Below, piece after piece: positions 1 through 7,866 of a stretch of 41,406 nucleotides of DNA. The notes beneath the pieces were generated by a model. That model was not told the origin of the DNA, searched no databases, and saw only the letters and a list, made by a program, of their open reading frames with translations. The first letter of the stretch is position 1; each line of letters opens with the position of its first letter. Location: the NCBI RefSeq assembly GCF_009687845.1, contig NZ_BLAD01000099.1, forward strand, positions 1-41,406. Direction: 5' to 3'. Source of the DNA: Acrocarpospora corrugata (GTDB taxonomy: Bacteria > Actinomycetota > Actinomycetes > Streptosporangiales > Streptosporangiaceae). The translations under genes and the position numbers were made by a program.

Positions 1-833
1 CCCAAGTGGGCGTTGAACATCGCGAGCGCTGGATCATGCTCGACCGCGAGGTATTCGGTTACCATCTGCTCGGCCGCGATACCGGTTGGCCGGCCGTCAA
101 CGCGGAGGCACAAGACGGCCAGGCATGAGCTCACAGCGTGCTCCCACTGCTCGGTGAGCGAGCTGTCATGCAGCAACGCGCGCCCCGCGGAAGGCGCGCC
201 GGCCATGCAGTGGGAGATCACGGCGACCTGTCGCCCTTCCCGCAAACATGGACCTATGGCACCGCGCGATTCCGCATAGGCGAGCGCTCGATCCCATTGG
301 CCTACGCGGGCCAGGGCGCGGACGCCATCCGACAGCACGACTTCCTGCAGCCACTGGGCGATTCCCTGCGCATCGTCTGCTGAGGCGACGAAGCCGCGAA
401 GATCGAGGGCGACACCGTTGATCTCAGCGGAGCCCGAGGTCTTGAGAGCGGTGAGCAGAGCGTCCAAGGCTTGGAACCCGGCCTGACCGTCACCCTCACG
501 TGACAGCAATCGCGCGAGGTTGATCAGTGGTTGGAGGGCGAGTTGAGCGGCTGACGCGCTGAGTGGCCGGGCCGTGGAGAAGATCGCGAACTGCCGTCGG
601 CACAGATCCCGGGCTAAATCAGACTGGCCACAGTCACTGGCCACGAGCGCGGCCAGGTTCAGGGACTCGGCGGCGCGCAGCAGGGCCTCCTGCCCGCCCT
701 GGCTGGCTTGGTCGGCGCGGCTGCGAATCTGGGCGAGTCGAGTCGAGACGGGACGGCAGATGGGCCGGGGACGGGCTACCAGGGGGAAACGGAGCACGGT
801 CGCATTCGACACGTGCTGGCGGATGCTCGACAA
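1..833 (-). CDS. Helical-repeat (TPR-like) protein of the lanthipeptide operon, C-terminus outside window
   Basis: The minus strand stays open from about 833 to the left edge, giving at least 277 residues of one protein; the C-terminus is missing. The sequence is rich in Ala/Leu amphipathic helices (for example EALLRAAESLNLAALVAS and LALQPLINLARLLSREGD), typical of tetratricopeptide-like repeats. No catalytic motif is visible, so no function is assigned. It lies 46 bp downstream of the methyltransferase on the same strand and is probably the last visible gene of the lanthipeptide operon. There is no ATG. I favour TTG at 833 because a purine-rich AGGAGGAGG sits about 9 bases upstream; GTG at 812 is an alternative. 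Similar helical proteins occur beside FxLD-type clusters as far as I recall, but its role (scaffold, export, immunity or regulation) is unknown. Confidence 0.7.
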   Translation of the reverse strand, partial: MSSIRQHVSNATVLRFPLVARPRPICRPVSTRLAQIRSRADQASQGGQEALLRAAESLNLAALVASDCGQSDLARDLCRRQFAIFSTARPLSASAAQLALQPLINLARLLSREGDGQAGFQALDALLTALKTSGSAEINGVALDLRGFVASADDAQGIAQWLQEVVLSDGVRALARVGQWDRALAYAESRGAIGPCLREGRQVAVISHCMAGAPSAGRALLHDSSLTEQWEHAVSSCLAVLCLRVDGRPTGIAAEQMVTEYLAVEHDPALAMFNAHL

Positions 834-879
834 ACCTCCGCACCTCCTCCTCGCGCGACGACGACCGGCACGCGACGGG

Positions 880-3003
880 TTACCAGGCGATGACCAGACG
901 AGAGTCTGGTCGCTGGACGACGAAACCCGACGCCATGGCGTCATCGGGCGTTGCTGCGGGATAAGCGGTGATGATGGGCTGGGCCGGCTGCTGGGCGTGC
1001 CAGCGTTTCAGCAGGTCGACGGTCTGATCGGCGAGGGCGGCTGCGTCCGGGCCGTGAGCGACGACGCCGAGTTCATCGGTGGCGTCGCCGGTTGGACGGA
1101 GTGTGAGGTAAGCGATGTTGCCCGCCTCGTGAAGGGCGGCCCCGGACCAGCGCAACGCGGGCGTCGCGACGCCGCCAGCTCGTGCTGCGGCGGTCACGAT
1201 CAACCGGGCGAACTGCACGCCCGAGGTCACCAGCCACAGGTCGAGGTGTTCGACGGGGTCGCGGTGGCCGAGGGTGATACCGGTCCACCGCTGACGCGCG
1301 GGGTAGGTCATGGCCTGGGCGAGCGCGCTGCCGTCCGAGGCGCATGCTGAGGCGCTGCCCGAGGCACCGGTGGTGTCGAGGTCGGCGGGGTTCACGCGCA
1401 AGACGACGCCGTCGGCGAGAGGAACGGACTGCTCGTCATAGGCGATGACGCCGCGCATGTCGAGAAAGCCGCACACCAGAGCGGATGCACTGTCCATCCG
1501 GTCTACTCCGCCGGGCCGGTGGTCGAAGGCCACGCTACGGGTCAGGCCACATTCGTGCAGGCGCAGCGGCACGACCAGGCGGCCACCGTCGACCAGTTGC
1601 CGCCACCAGGCCGGGGCCAGGTCCCAGGCTCCAGCGGTGACGATGATCCGGTCGTAGGGCGCATTGGCGGGGTGCCCGTCCGCGCCGTCCGCGCAGATGA
1701 CCTCCACCTGCGGGTACCCGGCGTCGGACAGGTGGTCGCGGGCGGCGGCGGTGACCTCGTCGTCGATGTCGATGGTGGTGACGTGCCCGGTGGGGCCGAC
1801 CAGTTCGGCGAGCAGCGCGGCGTTGATGCCGGTTCCGGCCCCGATTTCCAGGACGCGGTGTCCGGGTTGGACGTCGAGTTGCTCCAGCATCGCGGTGACC
1901 AGGCTCGGCGAGGAGGCCGAGGAGATCACGTCGCCGTCGCGGTCGCGTTTGGTGATGACGACCTGGCGCGAGTACGCGGTTTCCAACGGTGTCTCGGGCA
2001 GGAAGACGTGCCTGGGGACGGCGCGGAACGCGGCCTCGACGCGGGGACTGCGCAGCATGCCCAGGGCGCGAATTTGGGCGATCAGCGCCTCGCGCAGGGC
2101 CTCGATGTCCGGGGTCGCGGAAGGCCCGGCGGTGGCGTTGAATGTGGTCACCGCGCTTACCCTAGTCCGCGGTCGCGTCCCCGGAGCGTGGCTTCGGCGG
2201 TGGAAGACGAGCCGGGCGGCGGTGTCGGCCAGCACCCCCTGATGCGGTCCGGGGATGCCCGCGCGGTTCCAGGCGAGCAGGATGTGATGGGCGAGTACGG
2301 CACGAAGGCCCCGCGTGAGGCGACCGTCTCCTGCCATGCCGGCGAGATCCCGTCCGGCGGCGGCGAAGGCGGCAGCCCAGCCGGGGGACGTGGCCAGAGG
2401 GCTGTGTGCGCTGGGCGTATGGGCGGTTGTGAGCCGATGTACGGCGGCGATCACGTCGGCCGACGGCGGCAACAGATCGGCCGCGCCTGAAATCCGATGC
2501 GCGGCGACCTCGGCCCAGATGTCGCCTTGCTCGTAGCGGTCCTGAGCCGCCGCGCGCATCAGGGCGTGGCCGAGCAGCAGGCACAGTTCGCGTCGGTGGT
2601 CACGAGCGCCGCGGCCGTTCTGGTTGAGGTGACGCAGGATGTGGTGGCTGTCGAGATGGAACAGTGTGTGGGCCACCTCCATCGCATCGTCGCCGCCGAA
2701 AGCGTGGACTTCGGGCTCGTAGATCGTGGCCGCCCACCGCTGAACGGCACGGCGGGCAGTCAGGTCCTCCAGGTGGGCGTGGAGCGCGCTGACGGCGTGA
2801 TCGGCGCGCTGCGGTGCGGGCTGGACGCGGAGCCGCCACAGGGGACCTTTGCGGGTGAACCACCATCGATCGATGGCGGCCTCTCGTTCGGCAGCGGCCA
2901 GGAACGGGCCGAGATCGGTGACGGCGACCCGCTCGGCTACCCGCCAGTTCGGGCACCACATGCTCACCTGGGTCCACGGGGCGGCCGGGCCGGGCTTGCT
3001 CAT
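880..3003 (-). CDS. SpaB_C-like domain fused to FxLD-system protein-L-isoaspartate-type methyltransferase
   Basis: About 707 residues in two parts. Residues about 8-280 resemble the thiopeptide/SpaB_C domain of dehydratases (WTQVSMWCPNWRV, WWFTRKGPLWRLRV, LFHLDSHHILRHL, HHILLAWNRAGI). Residues about 285-707 are a protein-L-isoaspartate O-methyltransferase-like SAM enzyme: RAVPRHVFLPE, motif I VLEIGAGTG near residue 385, then GRLVVPLRL. This matches the 'methyltransferase, FxLD system' family of lanthipeptide clusters. Related enzymes (OlvSA type) methylate an Asp in the modified peptide, which then goes through aspartimide to isoaspartate; that activity here is inferred from family. The reading frame continues upstream to 4002, but that part overlaps lanC out of frame. 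ATG at 3003, 29 bp after the lanC stop, is the sensible start. Confidence 0.88.
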   Translation of the reverse strand: MSKPGPAAPWTQVSMWCPNWRVAERVAVTDLGPFLAAAEREAAIDRWWFTRKGPLWRLRVQPAPQRADHAVSALHAHLEDLTARRAVQRWAATIYEPEVHAFGGDDAMEVAHTLFHLDSHHILRHLNQNGRGARDHRRELCLLLGHALMRAAAQDRYEQGDIWAEVAAHRISGAADLLPPSADVIAAVHRLTTAHTPSAHSPLATSPGWAAAFAAAGRDLAGMAGDGRLTRGLRAVLAHHILLAWNRAGIPGPHQGVLADTAARLVFHRRSHAPGTRPRTRVSAVTTFNATAGPSATPDIEALREALIAQIRALGMLRSPRVEAAFRAVPRHVFLPETPLETAYSRQVVITKRDRDGDVISSASSPSLVTAMLEQLDVQPGHRVLEIGAGTGINAALLAELVGPTGHVTTIDIDDEVTAAARDHLSDAGYPQVEVICADGADGHPANAPYDRIIVTAGAWDLAPAWWRQLVDGGRLVVPLRLHECGLTRSVAFDHRPGGVDRMDSASALVCGFLDMRGVIAYDEQSVPLADGVVLRVNPADLDTTGASGSASACASDGSALAQAMTYPARQRWTGITLGHRDPVEHLDLWLVTSGVQFARLIVTAAARAGGVATPALRWSGAALHEAGNIAYLTLRPTGDATDELGVVAHGPDAAALADQTVDLLKRWHAQQPAQPIITAYPAATPDDAMASGFVVQRPDSRLVIAW

Positions 3004-3032
3004 GTCAGATATTCGCCTTCGCGTGAGAGTCG

Positions 3033-4301
3033 TCAGCTGATCAGCAGGCATCGCAGCCACCGGGTGCTGTCCGCGTTCGTGAGGGAGTGCAGCATCAATG
3101 CGACCCCAGCGCGACCGTCGATCAATCCAGGAGGAGCGGGGCTGGCGCTGGCGGCCCTCCGTATGACGGCGTCGGTCAGCTGCGGCAGCAGGTCCGCCAG
3201 CCGCGGAGAGCTGGCGTCGGCTGCCGCGCACCACGCGGCGGCCAGCGTGCCGGACCAGCCGTGGCACAGGCCAAGGTCGGCGAGCCGACCGAGTTGGACG
3301 GGGTCGGACACGCACCGAGCCAGGGCGTCTTCGGCCAGGTCTCGTCTGGCGCCGTCCCCCGTCGTGAGCGCGGCCAGTTGCTGGGCCCGTGCCAATCCGG
3401 GGGTTCCGTAGCACCACGAGGGCCGAGCCGGGCCAGATTGGGCAGGTCGACGCGTGCGATGCTCGGGCAGGCATACACGTTCGGGCCACCACGGCCCGTG
3501 CGTTCCATCCTGCCGCCAGGAGTCCAGCCACTGGCAGATCCGCTGGATCGCGGTGATGTGGCCGTCGACCATGATGCTCTGCCGGAGTGCGAGTGCCAGC
3601 AGCGCGAGCGGGCCTGCGATTCCGTGGGCCATGCCCAAGCTTGCGTGTCCGCCCTGATCGGATACGGCGTGCGGGTCGTTGGTCCACCAGCCGGGAACGT
3701 CGAGCCCGGCTGCGTCGGCGACGTTCACCGGCTCGGTCAGCAGTACAAGGTAGCTGAGGATGTCGCGGACGAGGTCGGGGTGACCGTGAGTCAGCGCGTA
3801 CGCTCCGAGTCCGGTCAGGCCGCGTACCAGGTCGTATTCGGTTGAGGTCGGCCGGGTTCGTGTGTCCATCCGGATAGTGGCTGCCGCCAAGCGGGTTCGG
3901 GTCAGGGCGGTGACGGCGGCGTCGAGTGTCACACGAGTCGACGGATAGAGCTCGGCGGGCGCGAAGGTGAGGGTGAAGGCGACCGCGGGTGCGCCGAACC
4001 ACAGGCCCGCCCCGCCTGCCGCAGTCAGGTCCTCGCGGGTGGCGGCGGCCAGCCAGTTGTGGGCTGGCGTCCAGTCAGCCAATCCAGACCGGGCTCGTAC
4101 CGCGTGCAGGATGGCGATCCCGGCTGCGCCTTTGGACAGTGATTGGCCCAGCCAGCGCGGGCTGGCGGGGCTGCGATCATCATCAGCGGGTGGCGGCGGC
4201 GGCTCGGTGACGGAGCCGGTCAGGCGGGTGGCCGTGGCCAGTTGTCCTGGCCACGCAACCCGCACGGGCGAGCTGCGAGGGTGATCTGAAGGTGGCGTCA
4301 T
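3033..4301 (-). CDS. lanC: Lanthionine synthetase C-family cyclase
   Basis: 422 residues, the usual size for a LanC cyclase. It catalyses addition of Cys thiols to dehydroalanine/dehydrobutyrine in the dehydrated precursor, forming (methyl)lanthionine rings. The zinc-site signatures are present: WCYGTPG near residue 295 (Cys ligand) and LCHGWSG near residue 343 (Cys-His ligands). Other family motifs visible are YDLVRGLTGLGAYAL, GHASLGMAHGIAGPLALL and GRAGVALMLHSL. The ATG overlaps the lanB stop by 4 bp (ATGA), implying translational coupling and near-equal synthesis of dehydratase and cyclase. It is followed after 29 bp by the methyltransferase. Nothing suggests inactivation. Confidence 0.95.
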   Translation of the reverse strand: MTPPSDHPRSSPVRVAWPGQLATATRLTGSVTEPPPPPADDDRSPASPRWLGQSLSKGAAGIAILHAVRARSGLADWTPAHNWLAAATREDLTAAGGAGLWFGAPAVAFTLTFAPAELYPSTRVTLDAAVTALTRTRLAAATIRMDTRTRPTSTEYDLVRGLTGLGAYALTHGHPDLVRDILSYLVLLTEPVNVADAAGLDVPGWWTNDPHAVSDQGGHASLGMAHGIAGPLALLALALRQSIMVDGHITAIQRICQWLDSWRQDGTHGPWWPERVCLPEHRTRRPAQSGPARPSWCYGTPGLARAQQLAALTTGDGARRDLAEDALARCVSDPVQLGRLADLGLCHGWSGTLAAAWCAAADASSPRLADLLPQLTDAVIRRAASASPAPPGLIDGRAGVALMLHSLTNADSTRWLRCLLIS

Positions 4302-7300
4302 CGCGACCTCGCCGGCGATGGAGTGGGGCGGCCCGTCCAGGCTAAGGCGACCGCGCGGGCGAGGCGACGGCAGCGTTGTTCGCAGTCTCGATCGACACCG
4401 TGGCTGCGGACGTGATGAAGGTGCAACAGCGCCAGCAGCGCGGTATTCGCGGAGACGTGTGCGGCATCAGGGTTGCGGGCCAACAGACGGGCGTAGGTAG
4501 CTGCGGCGTGCTGTCGTGTCCGCCAGGCGGCGAGCACCTTGTCGCTTTGGGAGATCGCTTCTGGTGGGCTGTCGCCATGGTGCATGAGGTCAAGGAGGGC
4601 GATCGCCTGGCGTACAACTTCCTGGTGGCCTCGGTGGGCGGGGTCAGTGGCCGCGTGGGGGACGCCGGTCGCGGTCGCCGCGTGGTCGATCAGCCACCGC
4701 ATTCCCGTGGTCGTATCCCCGGTGAACGCGCACACCAGATCGGCAAGACTTGCGGCAGTGAGCGCCCAGCTGGACAGCGCGGGGCGGCCTGGACTGGTCA
4801 GGAAACTCAGCTGAGCCAGAGCACTGGCCGAATCGGCGGCGAACAACGCCTCCGCGGCTGCCAGGGCGGCACCTGCGCCGAAGCGGGCGATCTCGGGGAC
4901 GTGCGTGTCAAGGACAAGATCGCCGATCAGGCCGCGTCGGCGCAGGTTTGTCGCCCAGGCGCCGAGGGCGGTGACCGCCTGACCGTAGGCGCTCGCGTCG
5001 GCCGGGCGCAGTCGCACACGTATATGCGGAGCAGGGTCACGCTGGTGGCGGCGCAGGTCGCGGTAGCGAAGGAACCACCACACGGGTGGGTATCCGCAGG
5101 CTGACAGCAGGTCGGGCAGGTGGCGGGTCAGGATGATGTCGGCGGCGTCTGCGGGCCCGTACAACTTGGCGAACAGTACCTGCGTGCCGGGGAGGGCGAC
5201 CTGATCGCGAGTGACCGGTGGAGGAAGGCACCGCTGAGCCACGACGGCCGGGGCGGGAGGGGCGGTAGCGGCCAAGGGGATGACGAGTTCGTGAGCGCGG
5301 CCGTTGAGCCAACCGTAGTCGTCCAGGGCGGCTGCTTCGCGGACAACGAGATCACCTGCGCTGCCGTTCACATGCGCGCGCAGGACCGCCAAATCCATGG
5401 GCTCATCGAGGTCCAGCCGTAGAAGACGGTCACCGCTTCCCACGTTCACCCATCTCGATATGCCGAGACGGTCGCGCAGCGTGGCCACGGCCCTATTCCA
5501 CCCATCGTCGGGCGCAGCAGCTCCGGGCAGGATCCCATCGGAGATTCGCCAGCGGGCGGGCGACAGGATGGTTCGGCCGTAGCGGACGCGGGGCAGGAAC
5601 GGCAGGCATTCGGCCGCCCCCCAGGTGAACATGGGCACCGCAGCGGTTCCGGTGCCGGCCAGGCCGAGGAGGAGACGCACGATCGGCGGCCAGGTGTGGG
5701 GCGCGGTCGCGTTGGCCAGGATCGGTTCGATGATCCGCCGCCGCGACAGCGACACAACGTAGAGCTGGGCCGCGTCTGCGGTGACGGCAAGGTCGTTCAG
5801 GCCGATGTGGTCAACGGCGCGGCCTTCGGTGGTGTGAGGGTATTCGGCCATGGTGATCATCGCAGGCAGCACGGGCGGCGCGGTGGCGACGTTCGCCGTA
5901 CGTCCGCGCTTGGGTGGGAAGGACAGCTGCGCGGTGATGGCGTCGTGTACGGCGACTGGTAGGTCGACGTACTCCTTGAGCATCGCCAGCCGATGAGCGG
6001 GCGGCAACACGTCGAGGAAGCGGCCGGTCATGGCAACCGCCGACCGGCCGATGCCGAGGACCGCCAGGGTGAAGGCGCCCTGCGCGAGCGCGGCGGAATC
6101 CGCTGCCCGTACATCGACACACAACTCCATGTGCGGGGCGGGCTGTCTGGCCACGGTCCCGGTGAGGCGGCTGATTGTGTGGTCGTCCAAGACGATTTCC
6201 GGCGCGCCGTCCAGTGTGGTCTGCTGAGCCAGGGCCAGCAGGTGTTCGTCGCGTCGCGTGAGGCCGGCGTCTGGAGCATGGGAGGGCAGGCTGAGCCCGG
6301 CGGCGGAATCGGTCAGCAGGCGCACCGGGACCACCGACCCCACACCGTAGGTGTCCAGGAACATGGTGTGAAATGCTCGCCACCCCGCCTGTTCGTCCGG
6401 ATCCGGGGCGAGCCGCAGCAGCGCCTCGGCAGCGGTTTGCGCCTCGGCGGCCACTTCTTCGGGAAGATCCGGCGCGTGGTCGAACCGGAGATTCACCACG
6501 AGCGGCTGGGTGATGGACGGGGCGAGCCGCCGCATCTGCGCGCCGACGGTCGCGGTTGCGGCCCAGGAGTGCAGGGCTGCTGTGGTCAGGTGTTCGTGGA
6601 TCTCGCGCAGGCCGTCGACTACCGGGATCTCCGCGAGCACATCGGGCGCGTGAGCGTCGAGTTCGGCTAGGACATGGGCCAGGCCATCCCCGCTGGTCGA
6701 GGAGGGACGCAAACTGCTGATCAGAACTCCGGACCTGATCAAGATGGCCACCATGTCGTCGATCGCCGTGTCGGGGACGTCAGGCAGGTCCGCGGCGAGC
6801 TTGCCCAGCAAGGCGTTCACCACGATCGGCGTGTGAGCCGCGTCGGCGATCATGTCGAGGATTCGGCTGTGCCGTACCGAGATCTCGGCTGCGGAGCCGG
6901 GGCCCGCTGTGGCGCGAGGCTGCCAGGTCACGACCAGCCGGTCGCCCCGCAGGACCGTACAGTCGTTGGCCACGACGGGTAGTCGGCGGCGAATCGCGGA
7001 GACTGCTTCCAGACCAGCGATCATCTCTGCGAGCCAGGCCGCGTCCGCCCGGACACGTACCTGCGGCTGGCCGATGATCGTGTCCGCTGGCTGAAGGCTC
7101 GTGAACCGGGCGGGAGCGACCCCGGCGAACAGGCCGAAGGGCGTCGCCCGTCCCCGCACGCGCAACAGGTAGCGGGCAATCGTCATGGCCAGACGCCGTA
7201 CCCGTTCGCGGCCGATCTGACCTCCGCCGAGTGCCGCCTGCACGCGGGCCGCGAAAGCAGGGCTGGCCACGGTGACCGCGTCGGCGATCCAGGGCAGCCC

Positions 7301-7453
7301 CCACACCTGCCTCACCCATACGCGCCATTGTTCGGTGTCATCGTCCGGGCAGTGGTCTCCCTGAGGCCAGGGCGGGACCGTCACAGTCTCCGCGTCGAAC
7401 GCGCTCGCGCGCAGTGTCGCGCCGCCCACGCGCTGGAACCCTTGCGTACGCAT
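4298..7453 (-). CDS. lanB: Class I lantibiotic dehydratase (full-length, with SpaB_C elimination domain)
   Basis: 1051 residues, close to the NisB-type length. It is expected to use glutamyl-tRNA to glutamylate Ser/Thr of the precursor and then eliminate glutamate. The N-terminal part shows family motifs (RYLLRVRGRATPFGLFAG near residue 95; LRFDHAPDLPEEV). The C-terminal third carries the thiopeptide/SpaB_C elimination domain (VLFAKLYGPADAADIIL, WWFLRYRD, HIRVRLRP, LDTHVPEIARFG). ATG at 7453 has an AAGGAGG box about 9 bases upstream. The start lies 94 bp downstream of the precursor stop, with a strong hairpin in between, and the stop overlaps lanC. The neighbouring methyltransferase carries a second SpaB_C-like domain, so the operon encodes two. 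Intact by inspection. Confidence 0.93.
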   Translation of the reverse strand: MRTQGFQRVGGATLRASAFDAETVTVPPWPQGDHCPDDDTEQWRVWVRQVWGLPWIADAVTVASPAFAARVQAALGGGQIGRERVRRLAMTIARYLLRVRGRATPFGLFAGVAPARFTSLQPADTIIGQPQVRVRADAAWLAEMIAGLEAVSAIRRRLPVVANDCTVLRGDRLVVTWQPRATAGPGSAAEISVRHSRILDMIADAAHTPIVVNALLGKLAADLPDVPDTAIDDMVAILIRSGVLISSLRPSSTSGDGLAHVLAELDAHAPDVLAEIPVVDGLREIHEHLTTAALHSWAATATVGAQMRRLAPSITQPLVVNLRFDHAPDLPEEVAAEAQTAAEALLRLAPDPDEQAGWRAFHTMFLDTYGVGSVVPVRLLTDSAAGLSLPSHAPDAGLTRRDEHLLALAQQTTLDGAPEIVLDDHTISRLTGTVARQPAPHMELCVDVRAADSAALAQGAFTLAVLGIGRSAVAMTGRFLDVLPPAHRLAMLKEYVDLPVAVHDAITAQLSFPPKRGRTANVATAPPVLPAMITMAEYPHTTEGRAVDHIGLNDLAVTADAAQLYVVSLSRRRIIEPILANATAPHTWPPIVRLLLGLAGTGTAAVPMFTWGAAECLPFLPRVRYGRTILSPARWRISDGILPGAAAPDDGWNRAVATLRDRLGISRWVNVGSGDRLLRLDLDEPMDLAVLRAHVNGSAGDLVVREAAALDDYGWLNGRAHELVIPLAATAPPAPAVVAQRCLPPPVTRDQVALPGTQVLFAKLYGPADAADIILTRHLPDLLSACGYPPVWWFLRYRDLRRHQRDPAPHIRVRLRPADASAYGQAVTALGAWATNLRRRGLIGDLVLDTHVPEIARFGAGAALAAAEALFAADSASALAQLSFLTSPGRPALSSWALTAASLADLVCAFTGDTTTGMRWLIDHAATATGVPHAATDPAHRGHQEVVRQAIALLDLMHHGDSPPEAISQSDKVLAAWRTRQHAAATYARLLARNPDAAHVSANTALLALLHLHHVRSHGVDRDCEQRCRRLARAVALAWTGRPTPSPARSR

Positions 7454-7492
7454 CGTCTGCCGCCTCCTTCGCGGATCTGCTCACGATGGTCC

Positions 7493-7529
7493 GCCGTCGT
7501 CCGCGCGGGCCTGCTACGCGGACGACAGC
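7493..7529 (-). terminator. Attenuator-like hairpin between precursor and lanB
   Basis: On the transcribed strand a 14-bp stem forms between GCTGTCGTCCGCGT and GCGCGGACGACGGC (two G-U pairs) around a 9-base loop. It lies in the short gap between the precursor stop and lanB, with no U-tract after it. In lanthipeptide operons a hairpin here commonly acts as a partial terminator or RNA-stabilising structure, so that far more precursor than enzyme is made. The stem is seen directly; the role is inferred. Confidence 0.6.
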
Positions 7530-7547
7530 GGGGAAGGTCAGCGAAGG

Positions 7548-7673
7548 TCAGCAGTCGCCTCCAGCCACGGTGTCGCACCCGTTGTCGGTGTCGCCCGGGT
7601 GGACCTCGGTGGCGGCGCCGACCTCGACGATGGTGACGTCGAGGTCGAGCACTGCCGGCATCTCAGCAGCCAT
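7548..7673 (-). CDS. lanA: FxLD-family lanthipeptide precursor, 41 residues
   Basis: The peptide is MAAEMPAVLDLDVTIVEVG followed by a C-terminal core ending TDNGCDTVAGGDC. The leader motif LDLDVTIVEVG (residues 9-19) is a variant of the FxLD motif, with Leu in place of Phe. The core holds exactly two Cys (33, 41), each preceded by a Thr: Thr29 four residues before Cys33, and Thr35 six before Cys41. Two methyllanthionine rings are therefore the simplest prediction. Asp residues 28, 30, 34 and 40 and the Asn31-Gly32 pair are candidate sites for the isoaspartate-type methyltransferase. ATG at 7673 has an AGGAGG box 7 bases upstream, which rules in this start over a longer in-frame one at 7787. 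It is the first gene of the minus-strand operon. Confidence 0.88.
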   Translation of the reverse strand: MAAEMPAVLDLDVTIVEVGAATEVHPGDTDNGCDTVAGGDC

Positions 7674-7865
7674 GAGCGTTCCTCCTGTCGTTTGGGCTGA
7701 TGACGATCGAGGGGGATGTCCCACTGGTCGGAACGAATCCCCGGCGCTATCAGCCAACGCCATGCCGACCGGTCGGGAAATTGCCACCTGCTGACAAGTG
7801 CGTTGCCACGAGGTCGCTACCGTGAAGGGCCTTGCTTATCGCACTCGCAGTGCTACGTTCCGCGT
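7674..7865. promoter_or_regulatory. Divergent control region of lanthipeptide operon and its regulator
   Basis: The 192-bp gap between the precursor and the divergent XRE regulator holds a perfect 12-bp palindrome CCGACCGGTCGG (7765-7776). It also holds two direct copies of TTGCCAC (7781-7787 and 7803-7809, 22 bp apart, about two helical turns) and the palindrome GCACTCGCAGTGC (7841-7853) inside the regulator promoter. These are plausible operators for the adjacent regulator. No clear -35/-10 pair for the lanthipeptide operon could be assigned by eye. Confidence 0.5.
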
Positions 7866-7866
7866 G
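7832..7866 (+). promoter_or_regulatory. Predicted leaderless promoter of the XRE regulator
   Basis: TTGCTT (7832-7837) and TACGTT (7854-7859) are 16 bp apart. The GTG start of the regulator begins 6 bases after the -10 hexamer, so transcription would start at or next to the start codon; no Shine-Dalgarno sequence is present. A 13-bp palindrome fills most of the spacer, which would fit autoregulation. Confidence 0.5.

Noticed and set aside
880-4002. A single 1040-codon open frame on the minus strand
   Set aside because: Its upstream third overlaps lanC in another frame and looks like antisense-type Arg/Pro-rich shadow. The real gene starts at 3003 after the lanC stop.
7548-7787. Longer 79-residue version of the lanthipeptide precursor
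   Set aside because: ATG at 7673 has a textbook AGGAGG box and gives the family-typical length. The extension crosses the putative operators and is not leader-like.
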